Below, one piece after another: positions 13,101 through 26,500 of a DNA stretch of 64,000 bases (positions are counted from its first letter, which is position 1; each line of letters starts with the position of its first letter). The stretch covers positions 3,908,501 to 3,972,500 of the forward strand of contig OX359192.1 in the NCBI GenBank assembly GCA_947172415.1, written 5' to 3'. This DNA comes from Chondrosia reniformis (lineage: Eukaryota; Porifera; Demospongiae; Chondrillida; Chondrillidae). A program made the translations under genes and the position numbers. Under the pieces are notes generated by a model. That model did no database searches. It was not told the origin of the DNA and saw only the letters and a list, made by a program, of their open reading frames with translations.

Positions 13101-15903
13101 ATACTAGTTGTATATACCAGCTTTGTACTAGTTGTATGTTCTAGTTGTATTAACTATTTGTATGTACTATTTGTATATTTGTGTACTTGTTATATGTACT
13201 AGTTGTATGCGCAAGCTGTATGTACTAGTTGTATGTATTATTTATATTTTCTAGATATATGTGTATGTGCTCGTTATATGTAGTAGGTGTATGTACTAGT
13301 TATATGTCCTAGTTGTTTGTGCTAGTTGTACATACGAGTTGAATGTACTAGTTGTATGTTCAAGTATTTTGTACTCGTTCTATGAATTAGTTGTATATAC
13401 TAGTTTCTAGTTGTATATACCAGTTGTATGTACTTTTTGTAAGTACTGGTTGTATGGACTAGGTGTATGTACTATTTTTATATAGTAGTTATATGTGTAT
13501 GTACTGGTTATATGTAGTTGTTGTATGTTACAGTTGGATGTACAAGTTGCCTGTACTACGTGTATGCGCTAGCTGTATGTATAAGTTGTAGGTGCTAGTA
13601 CTAGTTTTATTAGGTACTGAGTAGGAATTAGTTGTTTGTATTAGTTGTTAGGACTACTTTAACTTATTAGTTGTATATACTGGTTCTATGAACCAGTTTT
13701 AGTTAATAATTACTAGTTGTAAGTACTGGTTGTAAGTAGTAGTTGGATGTAGTGGTTGTATGTACTAATTGTGTGTGTTAGTTGTATGCACTATTTGTAT
13801 GTATATACTAGTTGTATGTAGTAGCTATGTACTAGTTGTATATACTAGTTTCCTGTTTATGTAGTGGTTGTATATACTAGTTGAATGTACTAGCTGTATA
13901 TACTACTTGTATGTACTCGATACTATTTGTATGTACCAATCAAATGTAATAGTTATACGTACTAGTTGTATGTATTAGTTTTATGTACTAGTCATAAATT
14001 CTATGTACTAGTTGTATGTACTAGTTGTAGGTTCAAGTCCTAGTCATATTAGGTAATAGCGAATTGCTAGTTGTATGTACTAGTTACTAATTGTATGTAC
14101 TAGTTGCATGTACCAGTTGTGTGTAATTGTACTAGTTGTTGGTACTAATACTAGTTATATTTCCTAGTTGTAGGTGCTAGTTGTATGTACTAGTTGTATG
14201 TTATAGTTGCATGTACTAGTTAGATGTACTAGTTACTAGTTGTGTGAACTAGTTGTACCTACTAATTCTATGTACTAATTGTATGTACTCTTTGTATGTA
14301 TATATTAGTTTTATGTACTAGTTAAATGTACTAGTGTTTATATATATACTAGTTGTATATACCAGTTTCTAGTTGAATATACTAGATTTATGTACTATTT
14401 GTAATTACTAGGTATATGTGTACGTACTAGTTATATGTAGTAGGTGTATGTACTAGTTATATGTCCTAGTTGTTTGTCCTAGTTATATGGACTAGTTGAA
14501 TGTACTAGTTGTATGTACAAATTGTATGTGCTAGGTGTGTGTACTATTTGGTATGTACTAGTAGTATATACTATTTGTATGTACTAGTTATGTACCAGTT
14601 GTACTTAATAGTTGTATGTACATACTAGTTGTTAATAATAGCTATGTACTAGATGTATATTCAAGTTGTATGTTCTATATAGTGTTTTGTACTCGTTCTA
14701 TAAACTAGTAGCATTTGCTAGTTTCTAGTTGTAAGTATTAGTTATAAGTACTAGTTGCATGTACTATGTGTATGTACCAGTTGTTGTACTAGTTATACTA
14801 TGTACTAGGTAGATTCTATTTGTATGTACTAGATACTTGTTTCATGTATTAGTTGTATGAACTAGTTTTATGTACAACTTGTATGGACTAGCTGTATGTA
14901 CTATTTGTATGTATTAGTTGTATGTACTAGATGAATGTTGTAGTTGTACGTTGTAATTGTTTGAACTAGTTCTGTGTACTAATTGTATGTACTAGGTATG
15001 TACTAGTCGCTAGTTTCTAGTTGTATGTACTAGTTGTATGTACTAGTTGTTAGCACCCAATACTATTTGTATCTACTAGTCGAATGTAGTAGTTATTTGT
15101 ACTAGTTGAATGTATAAGTAATGTGTAATTGTTGTATGTACCATTTTTATGTACTAGTTGTATGTACTAGTTGTATATACTAGATGTTTGAACTAATTTT
15201 AGGTTCTAGTGCAAGTGATACTAGGTACTAGGAATGAACTAGTTCTATGAACTACTTGTTTGTTTGTGTGAACTAGTTTTCTGTACTACTTGTAAGTACT
15301 ATATTTATGTGCTAATTATATGTGTATGTATTAGTCATATGTTATACCTATATGTACTAGTTATTTGTACTAGTTGCATGAACTAGTTGCTTGTACTAAT
15401 AGTATATACTAGTTGATGGTTCTAATCCTAATTATGCTAGGTACTAGGGAGGAACTAGTTGTATATACTAGACACTAGTTGTATGTACTAGTTATATGTA
15501 CTAGTTGTATTTACTACTTATATGTCTAGTTGTATGTACTAGTTGTATGTAATATGTATATGGACTCGTTACATTTGTATGTACTGGTTGTACGTACTAG
15601 TTGTTTGTACTAGTTGTATATACTAGTTTTACGTACTATTTCTATGTACTATATATATTAATACATGTACTAGGTACATGTATTACTTGTATATACTAGC
15701 TGTATTAGCTGGTTGTATGTACGAATTCTATATACTACTGGTATGTACTAGTTGTATTTACTAGTTGTATGTACTAGTCGCAAGTACTAGTTATATGTAC
15801 TAGTTACTAGTTGTATGAACTAGTTGTACCTATTAATTTTATGTACTAGTTGTATGTTCTAGTTGTATGTATATAGCAGTTGTATGTACTAGTTAAATGT
15901 ACT

Positions 15904-16174
15904 TATTAGGGGCTGTATTATGTATAATATGAGTTCATACTCAAGTTTTGTAACACTTAATTTATACGTCAATACCTTGTTTTTGCAAATGGCGGCGTTC
16001 AGGAAGCTTTGGTTAACGAAGCTTTTCCATCGTTATTTATAAAGTTCAGGACACTCAAGCGTCCTCAAATTTTAGTATTCCGAATGTATATATCAAATCC
16101 CAATGATGCGGCCAAGTAGTTTGAGTTAATTCGGGGGGCAGCAGCCCCAGGAGTTTTTAAACTCGAAACACTTC
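15904..16174 (+). mobile_element. Hairpin-ended element, copy A
   Basis: A 271-bp island starting TATTAGGGGCTGTATT. It ends with two adjacent hairpins: a GC-rich one (GGGG...GCCCC) and CGAGTTTTTAAACTCG. Related copies are B (21,503-21,892), C (inverted, 32,074-32,342) and the outer part of D (56,903-59,045). A conserved ATGGCGGCGTTCAGGAAG in the middle opens only about 16 codons, so it is probably not translated. Comparison with uninterrupted satellite (GTTAAATGTACTAGTTTTATATATA) places the insertion at the TACTAG core with loss of about 2 bp. The superfamily is uncertain; terminal hairpins without inverted repeats suggest a rolling-circle or fold-back type. Confidence 0.7.
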
Positions 16175-18629
16175 TTTTATATATATACTAGTTGTATGTA
16201 ATAGTTTCAAATTGTATTTACTAGTTGTATGTACTATGTGGATGCACTATGTATTTGAACTAGTTAAATTTTTATGTATTAGTTATATGTAGTAGGTGTG
16301 TACCAGTTATATATACTAGTTGAAAGTACTAGTTGTTTGTACTAGTTGTGTGTACTAGAACTAACTATAGTTATATGTACTATTTGTATGCACTAGTTTT
16401 ATGAACTAGTTCTATTTTATTCACTAGTTGTAGGTACTAGTTATATGTAGCAGATGTATGTACTATTTGTATCTATTATTTGTATGTACTATGGGCATGT
16501 ACTATTTATAAGTATCAGTTATATGTATGTAGTAGTTATATGTTTGTGATCTAGTTATATATAGTAGTTGTATGCACTATCTCTATGTACTAGTTGTATG
16601 TACTGTTTATAATTACAAGGTATATGTGTATTTACTAGTTATATGTACTAGTTGTTTGTCCTAGTTGTATGTACTAGTTGAATGTACTAGTTATATGCAC
16701 TAGTTACTAGTTGTATGAACTAGTTGTACTTACTAATGGTAAATACTAGTTGTATAAACTAAATGTGTGTACTAGTTATATGAACTAGTTGTATGTACTA
16801 GTTTTATGAACTAGTTGTATGTACTAGTTGAATGTACTAGTTGCATGTACTGGTTATATGTACTAGTTAATAGTTCTGGGAACTAGTTGGACGACCTAAT
16901 TGTAAATACTAGTTGTATGAACTAGTTGTTTGTATATAATAGTTGTATGAATTAGTTAAATAGTTTTATGTATATATTAGTTGAATGTACTAGTTTCTAG
17001 TTGCATGTACTAGTTTTATGTACTAGTTATATATACTATAAGGATGCACTATTCACATGTACTAATTATATGCAGAAGGTGTGTAGAAGGTGTGTACTAG
17101 TTATAGATCCTAGTTTTATGTACTCGTTCTATGTACTAGTAATTGTATGGACTTCTTGTTCGTAGTATGTTTATGTACTATTTATATGTACTAGTTGCAT
17201 TTTTATGTAATAGTTATATGTGGTAGATGTGTGTACTAGTTATATGAACTAATTTCAAGTACTAGTTGTATGTACTAGTTGTATGGACTAGTACTATTTA
17301 TATTTACTAGTAGTAGGTACTAGTTGTATGTACTAGTTTTATGTATATACTAGTTGTATGTACTATGTATGTACTGGTTTTATGTTCTAGTTATATGTAC
17401 TAGTTGTATGTACAAGCGGTAGGTTCTTGTACTAGTTACACTAGGTGCTAGGAAGGTACTAGTTATATGTAGTATATACAAATTGGATGTAATTGTTGTA
17501 TGTACTAGTTGTATGTACTATTTATAATTATTAGGTAAAAGTGTATGTACTAGTTATATGTAGTAGGTGTATGTACTATTTATATGTCCTACTTGTTTTT
17601 CCTAGTTGTGTGTAGTAGTTATGTACTAGTTGAATATACAAGTTGTACGTTCTAGAATTATGTACTCATTCTGTGAGCTAGTTGTATATACTAGTTTCTA
17701 GTTGTATGTACTAGTTGTAAGTACTAGTTTTATATACTGGTTGTATGTACTAGTTGTGTGTACTATTTATAATTACAAGGTATGTGTATTTACTAGCTAT
17801 ATGTAGTAGGTGTATGTACTAGTTATATGTCCTGGCTGTTTGTCGTAGTTGTATGGACTAGTTGAATGTACTAATTGTATGTACAAATTGTATATACTAG
17901 GTGTATGTAGTGGTTGTATGTTCTAATTGTTTTAACTCAGTTCTATGTACTAATTGTTGGTACTAGTTATGTACAAGTTGTATGAACCAGTTTTAAGTGC
18001 TATATATTTCTGGGCACTAGTTGAATGTACTAATTGTATGCACTAGGTATGTTCTAGTTACTAGTTTCTAGTTGTAAGTACTAGTTGTAAATACTAGTTG
18101 TATGTACTTTGTGTATGTACCAGTTGTTGATTCTTGTACTACTTATACTAAGTACTAGGTAGGTTGTAGTTGTATATACTAGATACTTGTTGCATGTACT
18201 ACTTGTATGAACTAGTTTTATGAACTAGTTGTATGTACTCAATACTATTTGTATGTACTAGTGGAATGTTGGAGTTATTTCTACTAGTTGAATGTATAAG
18301 TAATGGGTAATTGTTGTATGTACTAGTTATATGTACTAGTTGTGTGTACTCTTGTATGCATATAGTAGTTGTATGTACTAGATAGTTTTAGGTTCTAGTA
18401 CAAGTTATACTAGGTACTAGGAATTAACCAGTTCTATGAACTACTTGTTTGTTTGTTTGAACTAGTTTTCTGTACTAGTTGTATGTACTCTATTTATGTA
18501 CTAGTTATATGTGTATATACTAGTCATATGTATTAGTTATTTGTACTAGTTATATGTACTAGTTGTATGTACTACTTATATGTACTCGTTACATTTGTAT
18601 GTACTGGGTGTATGTGCTAGTTGTTTGTA
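16175..18629 (+). repeat. 13-bp satellite array, + orientation
   Basis: Same TACTAGTTGTATG array. It has no counterpart in the right palindrome arm, because the interval between elements A and B is missing there. No gene or other structure seen. Confidence 0.93.
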
Positions 18630-19777
18630 TAGTGCATTTCACCATAAATGTAAAATTTCCAATTGTATAGTGGGGTTCAAAACAGGGTGACAAAAGTGAT
18701 TAATGTTAGAAGTGAGTCTTTTTCAAACTTGCCACCAAAATAATTATGCTCAAGTAACCATGAAAACGGCAAGAAAAATTGCGACATTCGTTGGTATGGC
18801 AAAATTTTGATTGAAGAAGAAACAGAGAAGACCAAAACGCTGGCTTCTGGTAGCCCTTGTAAACACTCAAAAACCTAAGTAGCTTTTTTTAATAGGACAT
18901 TTTATAAGAAAGTTATTGCGTGTTTCCATATTTCCGTACCTTGAGGGCTTTTAATCGGCACTCCTTTCAAGTTAGTCTAATCGATACAGACTTTTAGTAT
19001 AAGAATATTTAAGAAATATACTAAATCTTTAAGTAGCCTTTTTGTAAGTTTCGCTCTTTGTGATGAGATGTAAAGGTTTGAATTTTCATAGTATATTTAA
19101 CAACACTTTCAACAACTAATGAAGTATATCTTTGGGATGGTACATCCTTCGACTTTTTGAGCGTTTAAAAAATGCAGTTGGTTTTTTCAATCCTTGGTCA
19201 AACGTTTCGACCCTGGGGGTCTTCCTCAGTGACTGATGGTTGAGTGGAAGAATTGCCTCTATTTATAGAGGATTTTTCCCGCCATTCCCACTTCCTGTCA
19301 TGTGACCCTCAGCAGAATGAGAAAAACAGGAAGTATGAATATTAAATCGTCTCCAGGCGTGATGGAACACAATACCTTAATCTAAATTCATTCTCACCTC
19401 ACTCCTCTGGATCAATTGGTAACAAGCGTATACGCCTCTAAAAAGCTTAAAATATGTAAGTGTTTATTTGTTTATTTGTTTATTTTTAGACATCCAATTT
19501 TCGATAATGGTTATACGCGGGAACGTTGCGTTGTAACTCGATTTCACCTTATTAATTATGCAAAAGTGACTGAATGAAGCCATTTGACTGGCTGAAATAG
19601 GTATCCTCTTTCAATAATGCCTATCTTCTAAACGATAGCTGCTATCGCAAAACCGAAAACAGGTACGGATTCCCTAGTGTTTCCTCTTTCATTTGATACC
19701 AAATTTAAAAATATACAGAGGATACTTTCCATAAAGCGCCTTAAAAGAAAATTTTACATTTATAGTGAAATGCACTA
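18630..19777. mobile_element. Non-autonomous TA-flanked TIR element (1,148 bp)
   Basis: Terminal inverted repeats of 29 bp (18,630-18,658 and 19,749-19,777) match at 28 positions and begin TAGTGCATTTCAC. They are flanked by a TA duplication (18,628-18,629 and 19,778-19,779), with satellite resuming directly on both sides. TA duplication is typical of Tc1/mariner-like elements. No transposase reading frame is present, so the element would depend on an enzyme encoded elsewhere. The interior holds unique AT-rich sequence, a hammerhead-like motif near 19,196-19,239 and a short inverted repeat (CCTCTATTTATAGAGG, 19,256-19,271). Only one copy occurs in the window, in the interval missing from the right arm. 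Confidence 0.85.
19196..19239 (-). ncRNA. Hammerhead-ribozyme-like core inside the TA element
   Basis: The minus strand reads CTGAGGA (the CUGANGA box), then a 5-bp stem GACCC/GGGTC closing a short loop, then GAAAC. This order matches the conserved core of minimal hammerhead ribozymes known from Penelope-like retroelements and retrozymes. Stems I and III and the cleavage-site UH are not convincingly visible, so this may be a decayed or minimal dimer-active form, or chance. No reverse transcriptase is present nearby. Confidence 0.35.
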
Positions 19778-21502
19778 TACTAGTTATATATACTAGTTGT
19801 ACGTACTATTTATATGTACTATATATATGTGTATGTGCTAGGTATATGTACTACTTGTAGGTACTAGCTGTATTAGTTGGTTGTATGTACTAATTCTATG
19901 TACTAGTTGTATGCAATAGTTGAATTTACTATTTGTATGTTCTATTTATATATGTGTGTACTAGTTCTATGTACTAATTGTTGGTACTAGGTGAGTACTA
20001 GTTACTAGTTTCTAGTTGTATGTACAAGTTGTAAGTACTAGTTGTATGAACTAGGTGTATGTACCAGTTGTTGATTCTTGTACTACTAATACTATGTACT
20101 AGGTAGTTTCTAGCTGTATGTACTAGATACTTGTTGCATGTACTAGTTGTATGAACTAGTTTTATGTACTGTTTATATGTACTAGTTATATATACCAGTT
20201 ATATGTACTCTATAGTTTTATGTACTAGTAGTATGTCCTAGTTTTATTTACTAGCTGTATGTACTATCCGTGTGTTCTAATTGTATGCACTAGTTGTATG
20301 TACTAGTTGTATGTATTCAATACTATTTGTATGTACTAGTCGAATGTAGTATTTTTTTCTACTAGTTGAATGTATAAGTAGTGGGTAATGTTTGTATGTA
20401 CTAGTTATATGTACTAGTTGTGTGTACTCTTTGTCTGTACTAGTTGTATGTACTAGTTGTATGTTCTATTGTCTAATTGTATGTACTAGTGTTATGTACT
20501 AGCTGTATTTACTAGGTGTATGTTGTAGTTGTATGTTCTAATTGTTGGAACTAGTTCTATGTACTAATTGTATGTACTAAGTATATACTAGTTACTAGTT
20601 TCTAGTTGTATGTACTAATTGTAAGTACTAGTTGTATGTACTATGTGTATGTACCAGTTGTTGATCCCTGTACTAGTTATACTATGTACTAGGTAGGTTG
20701 TAGTTGTATGTACTAGATACTTGTTGAATGTACTAGTTGTATGAACTAGTTTTATGAACTAGTTGTATGTACTGTTTATATGTACCAGTTATATGAACTA
20801 GTAGTATGTACTAGTTATAATTACTAGCTTTATGTACTATTTGTGTGTACTAATTGTATGCACTAGTTGTATGTACTAGTTGTATGTACTCAATACTATT
20901 TGTATGTACTAATCGAATGTAGTAGTTATTTGCACTAGTTTGTTGTACTATATTTATGTACTAGTTATATGTGCTAGTTGTATGTTATAGTTGTATGTAC
21001 TACTTATATATACTCGTTACATTTGTATGTACTAAGTGTATTTATGTTTTTGTATGTATTTATGTATTCCTAGTACTAGGTACTAGGTTCTAGAAATGAA
21101 CTAGTTCTATGAACTACTTGTTTGTTTGTGTGAAGTAGTGTTCTGTATTAGTTGTATGTACTATATTTATGTACTAGTTATATGTACTAGTTGTATGTAC
21201 TATTTGTATGTACTACTTATATGTACTCGTTACAATTGTATGTACAGGGTGTATGTACTAGTTGTATGTACTTTTTACATTTACTAGGTATACGTGTATT
21301 GTACTAGTTATATGTAGTAGGTGTATGTACTATTTACATGGCCTAGATGTATGTACTAGTTGCATGCACTAGTTGTATGGACTAGTTGTATATACTAGTC
21401 GCATGTACTAATTATATTTACTAGTTACTAATTTTATGAACTACTTGTAACTACTAATTTTATGAACTACTTGTAACTACGAATTTTATGTACTACTTGT
21501 AT
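19778..21502 (+). repeat. 13-bp satellite array, + orientation
   Basis: Same array, with the usual landmarks (CCAGTTGTTGATTC at about 20,056 and 20,653; GTTTGTTTGTGTGAA near 21,120). No genes. Confidence 0.93.
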
Positions 21503-21892
21503 ACCTTATATTGTTTTCATTTGCCGATTACGTTGTATGGCTTCATGTTACGGAAAGAGTATATATATATATATATATCTATATATATAATACAGGTTAA
21601 TACGCAACTATTATAACACTTATTTTATACGTCGATATTTGAATAATACTAGTTCATAAGCAACTATTGTAACACTTAATTTATACATCAATACATCGTT
21701 TTTGCAAATGGCGGCGTTCAGGAAGCTTTAGTTTACGAAGCTTTTCCAACGTTATTTATTAAGTTCAGGACACTAAATCGTCCTCAATCGTTAGTTTTAC
21801 GAATATATATATTAAATCCCAACAATGTGGCCAAGTTGTTCCAGTTAATGTGGGGGCGGTAGCCCCACGAGTTTCTAAACTCGAAATACTTG
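21503..21892 (+). mobile_element. Hairpin-ended element, copy B, with AT microsatellite
   Basis: The right ~240 bp match copy A, including ATGGCGGCGTTCAGGAAG and the terminal GC-rich and CGAGTTT/AAACTCG hairpins, at clearly lower identity than A shows to C. The left part differs: unrelated sequence (TTGTTTTCATTTGCCG), an AT microsatellite and a short local duplication (AACTATT-TAACACTTA twice). Its inner flank is the one shared with copy C. That makes B the second partner in the deletion inferred for the right arm. Confidence 0.7.
21560..21590. repeat. (AT)n microsatellite
   Basis: About 31 bp of alternating AT with one interrupting C, inside element B. Confidence 0.9.
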
Positions 21893-21984
21893 TTTGTACT
21901 AGTTGTATGTATATACCAGTTGTAGACTAGTTAAATGTACTAGTTTTATATATATACTAGATGTATATTCTAGTTTCTAGTTGT

Positions 21985-22807
21985 AGTATCTAGTACATAC
22001 AACTAGAACCTCCCTAGTACATAGTATAAGTAGTACAAGAATCAACAACTGGTACATACACATAGTACAAACAACTAGTACTTACAACTATTACATACAA
22101 CTAGAAACTAGTAACTAGTGCATACCTAGTACATACAATTAGTACATAGAACTAGTTCAAACATTTAGAACATACAACTAGTACAAAGCTAGTACATACA
22201 ACTCGTATAAACATACAACTATTACACCGAACGTATACTAACAATTAGCACATACAACTAGTACTTTTAACTAGTACATATAATAAGTTCACACACCTAC
22301 TACATATAACTAATATAACTAGTATATATGAATAGTACATACACATAGTACATACAACTAAAAACTAGTACATACAACTAGTATATATATAAAACTAGTA
22401 CCTTTAGCTAGTACATACAAGTATTACATAAATTTCGTAGGTACAACTAGTTCATAAAATTAGTAACTAGTAAATATAATTAGTACATGCGACTAGTATA
22501 TACAACTAGTCCATACAGCTAGTACATGCAACTAGTACATACAAATAGGCCATATAACAAGTACATACACCTACTACATATAACTAGTACAATACACGTA
22601 TACCTAGTAAATGTAAATAGTATCTAAAACTAGTACATACAGCTAGCGCATACAACTAGTACGTATAACTAGTACCCACACATATAAATAGTACATACAA
22701 ATAGTAAATACAAATAGTATATACAACTAGTACATAGACTTAGTACATACAACCAGCTAATACAGCTAGTACCCACAAGTAGTACATATACCTAGTACAT
22801 AAACATA
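21985..22807 (-). repeat. 13-bp satellite array, - orientation
   Basis: Orientation flips at about 21,985 inside TTGTAGTATCTAGTACATAC. From here the unit reads CATACAACTAGTA. The identical flip is found in mirror image at about 31,978. Confidence 0.93.
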
Positions 22808-23544
22808 TCAGGGAGTACGGTAGTACTCCCTATGTAGGGATGACATGTTTTTTCGCATTCCCCATACATCGGTATAGGAGCAAAATCCCGAAATAAGCCG
22901 AAAATTGACAAAATAAGGCTATGTATAGCTAAATATACAATATACATACTCTAAATAGACCTTAAAGGCAAGCGAATATGTCCTGCTGGCAAAATAATAA
23001 ACTTTAAAAATTCCCATTTTCGTCTTCTTCATATTATTCTTCTTATTATTCTTCTTCTTCGTCAGCCATAACTAAAAAACTAAATAACCTTTTGGACTAA
23101 TTGTTAAACGAAACTATTGCAAATTTTCCGAACTGTATTCTTTTGTAGAAGCGAGAGCGATAACGCTATTATTGAGTATTACGGTTTTCATGGCCCCAGA
23201 GGCAAGGCCTCAATAAAGTCGCCATTTTAATGACGTCATGATAAGTCGAAGATATCAAAACCAAAATGGGTTTTAATACAATCGAATTCCTAGCTTAGGC
23301 TCCATAAAAAGTAGAGAAACTAGAGAAAAATAAAAATTTTCTACAAAAATAGTGAAGATGTAGGAATGGCACAAAAAGTACATAAACAAGAAAGGGATGT
23401 TACACAGTGAAGTATTAGCAATGCATGAATCCTACAAGCAAGGGTGTTGTATGATTCATGCATATATAGCTATATAGTTTATGTGCTTTTTGTGCCATCC
23501 CTAAATCTTCACTATTTTTGTAGAAAATTTTTATTTTTCTCTAG
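22808..23544 (+). mobile_element. Helitron-like non-autonomous element, copy 1
   Basis: A 737-bp insert starting TC (TCAGGGAGTACGGTAGTA) and ending CTAG, lying exactly between A and T with no target duplication. The empty site (ACATA/TATATAGTACATATAAATAG) is visible at 38,495-38,530, about 49,950 and about 62,480. TC...CTRR ends and A^T insertion are the Helitron rules, but CTAG also occurs in every satellite unit, so the right end is less decisive. The left tip carries an 8-bp-stem hairpin (GGGAGTACGGTAGTACTCCC). The right tip is a long fold-back (23,320-23,544). No Rep/helicase is encoded. An inverted copy occupies 30,392-31,149. Confidence 0.65.
23320..23544. repeat. Terminal fold-back of Helitron-like copy 1
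   Basis: Arms of about 67 bp, starting CTAGAGAAAAATAAAAATTT and ending in its reverse complement. They enclose the GTAGGAATGGCACAAAAAG / CTTTTTGTGCCATCCCT pair. Compared with copy 2, the inner stem is partly deleted. Confidence 0.85.
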
Positions 23545-26500
23545 TATATAGTACATATAAATAGTACGTACAACTAGTATATATAACTAGTACAAAAAAC
23601 AAATACAACCCGTACATACAAATGTAACAAGTACATATAAGTAGTACATACAACTAGTACATATAAATAGTACATATAACTAATACATATAACTATTACA
23701 TATAACTAATACATACATCTAGTCTAGTATATACAACTGGTACCTCCCTAGTACATAGTACAATTAGGACTAGAACCTACAACTACTATATACTACTAGT
23801 ACATACAACTAGTACATGCAACTAGTGCATACAATTAGTACAAACGAACAGTACATACAACTAGTACTTACAACCAGTACATACAACTAGACTCTAGTAA
23901 TTCGTATATACTTAGTACATACAATTAGTACATAGAACTAGTTTAAACAATTAGAACATACAACTACCACACACACCTAGTACGTACAAATAGTATTTAA
24001 AACTAGTTCATATAACTAGTACATAACTAGTAAATTTCTAGTATATACAATTAGTATATAGAACTAGTTCAAACAATTAGAACATACAACTACTACATAC
24101 ACCTAGTAAATACTATTTGTACATACAATTAGTACATACAAATAGTACATGCAACTAGTACATAAAGCTAGACTATACAACTAATAACTAGTACATACAA
24201 CTAGTACATAGCTACTACTTACAACTAGTATATACATACAATTAGTGCATACAACTAATACAGACAATTAGTACATACAACTACTACATTCAACTACTAC
24301 ATACAACCAGAACCTACAACTAGTAAATATAAGTAGTACTAGTACATAGAACTAGTACATAGAACTAATTCGTTATAGTAGTACTTACAACTAGTGCGTA
24401 CAACTAATGCCTACTTAGTACCTTCTATAACTAGTACTAGAACCTACAACTAGTACATAGAGCTAGCGCATACACGTAGTACAGGCAATTTGTACATACA
24501 ACTGTTACATACAACTACTACATATAACCCGTACATACACATAAAACTAGTATATAAAAATAGTACATACACTTAGTACATACAACAAGTACATACAAAA
24601 CGTACATACATCTAGTACATACAACTAGTACACACAACTAGAAACTAGTACATACACCTAGTTCAAAGAACGAGTGCATAATACTAGAACATACAACTTG
24701 TATATACAACTAGTACATAGCAACTGCATACAACTAGTATATACATACAACTAGTGCGTACAACTGGTACATAACTACAACATACAACTTGTACATAACT
24801 AGTACATAGAACTTGTACATAGTACGAGTACATAAAACTGGCATATACAACTACTACATAAACAACAAACTAGTATATACACACAACTAATACATAGCTA
24901 GTATTTACAATTAGTATATACATCCAACTAGTACATAAAACTAGTACAAACAATTAGTACATACAACTACTACATCCAACCACTACATACAACCAGTACC
25001 TACATCTAGTAAATATAACTAGAACTAGTACATACAACTAGTACATTCAACTAGTACGTAAAAGTAGTCCTAACAACTAGTACATACAACTAAAGCCTAC
25101 TTAATACCTACTATAACTAGGACTAGAACCTACAATTAGTACATACAGCTAGCACATACAACAAGTACAGGAAACTAGTACAAACAAGTGGTACATACAA
25201 CTAATTCATAGAAAGAGTACATAATACTTGAACATACAACTAGTACATTCAATTCGTACATACAACTAGCACAAACAACTGGGTCATATAACTAATACAT
25301 ACACCTATTACATATAACGAGTACATACACATATACCTAGAAAATATAAATAGTTCATACAACTAGTACATACAGCTAGTGCATACAACTAGGACATGCA
25401 AATAGTACATGCAACTAGTATCTAGTAGATAAAACTTGTATAAACATACAACTAGTACACCAAACATGTACATGCAATTAGCAGATACAACTAGTACTTT
25501 TGAACTAGTACGTATCACAAGTTCACACACCTGCTACACATAACTAATACATAAATGGATAACTAGTATATATGAATAGTACATACACATAGTACATACA
25601 ACTAGAAACTAGAACATACAACTAGGATATATAAAAATAGTACATTTAACTAGTACATACAACTGGTATATACATACAACTAGGCCATATAACTAGTACA
25701 TACACCTACTACATATAACTAGTACATTACACGAATACCTAGTAAACGTAAATGGTACATATAACTAGTACATACAGCTAGCGCATACAACTAGTACATA
25801 TAACTAGTGCATAGAATTAGTACATACAACCAGCTAATACAGCTAGTACCTACAAGTAGTACGTATACCTAGTTCTTACACATAAATATAGTACATATAA
25901 ATAGTACGTACAACTAGTATATGTAACTAGTACAAACAACTAGTATATACACCCAGTATATACAAATGTAGCGAGTACATATATGTAGTACACACATCTA
26001 GTATATACAACAATTACACAAAACTGGTAAATACAACTAGTACATATAACTAGTACATATAACTAATACACACAACTAGTGTCTAGTATATACAACTAGT
26101 TCCTCCCTAGTACCTAGTATAATTAGGACTAGAACCTACAACTAGTATATACTACTAGTACATACAACTAGTACATGCAACTAGTACATATAAGTAGTAC
26201 ATAGAATTAGTACATACAACCAGCTGATACAGCTAGTACAAACAAGTAGTATATATACCTAGTACATACACAATAATATAGTACATATAAATAGTACGTT
26301 ACAACTAGTATATATAACTAGTACCAACAACTAGTATATACCCCCATTATATACAAATGTAACGAGTACATATAAGTAGTACATGCAACTAGTACATACA
26401 ACAATTACACAAAACTGGTACATACAACTAGTACATATAACTAGTACATATATCTAGTACAAACAACTAGTGTCTGGTATATACAACTAGTACCTCCCTA

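Larger units (their letters stand above)
1..15903 (+). repeat. 13-bp satellite array, + orientation (outer left palindrome arm)
   Basis: Nearly uninterrupted degenerate tandem copies of TACTAGTTGTATG. Common variants are TACTAGTTATATG, a G-to-A/T change at base 9, and spacers such as GTATATAC. The unit contains TAG and its palindrome CTAG. Because 13 is not a multiple of 3, every frame on both strands meets a stop about every 39 bp unless units are mutated, so the array cannot encode a long protein. Recurrent landmarks (CCAGTTGTTGATTC; GTTTGTTTGTGTGAAC; a 105-bp marker) show higher-order periodicity of about 2.7-2.8 kb. The block is mirrored at 32,343-48,177. Confidence 0.95.
1..16174 (+). 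repeat. Left arm of giant inverted duplication (outer part)
   Basis: The first bases (ATGTAATAGGTGTTTAC) occur in reverse complement ending at 48,177. Landmarks pair in mirror order: marker 1,254 with 46,926; marker 4,079 with 44,139; satellite 9,978-10,163 with 37,918-38,103 (these translate identically); element A 15,904 with 32,342. Coordinate sums stay between about 48,080 and 48,245, the drift being small indels. A hand-aligned ~90-base stretch near 15,400-15,470 differs from its partner at two positions. The arm runs off the left edge of the window. Confidence 0.88.
21503..24294 (+). repeat. Left arm of giant inverted duplication (inner part)
   Basis: Mirrored at 29,253-32,342. It contains element B, the + to - satellite switch at about 21,985, and the Helitron-like insertion at 22,808-23,544, all present in mirror image on the other side. 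The satellite at 24,241-24,294 read in reverse matches the sequence starting at 29,253 base for base over tens of bases, then with few differences for several hundred. The two arms differ by a ~390-bp satellite indel between 23,544 and 24,294. Confidence 0.85.

Noticed and set aside
1-21985. CRISPR array
   Set aside because: There are no unique spacers between direct repeats. This is a continuous degenerate 13-bp tandem repeat in a eukaryotic context.
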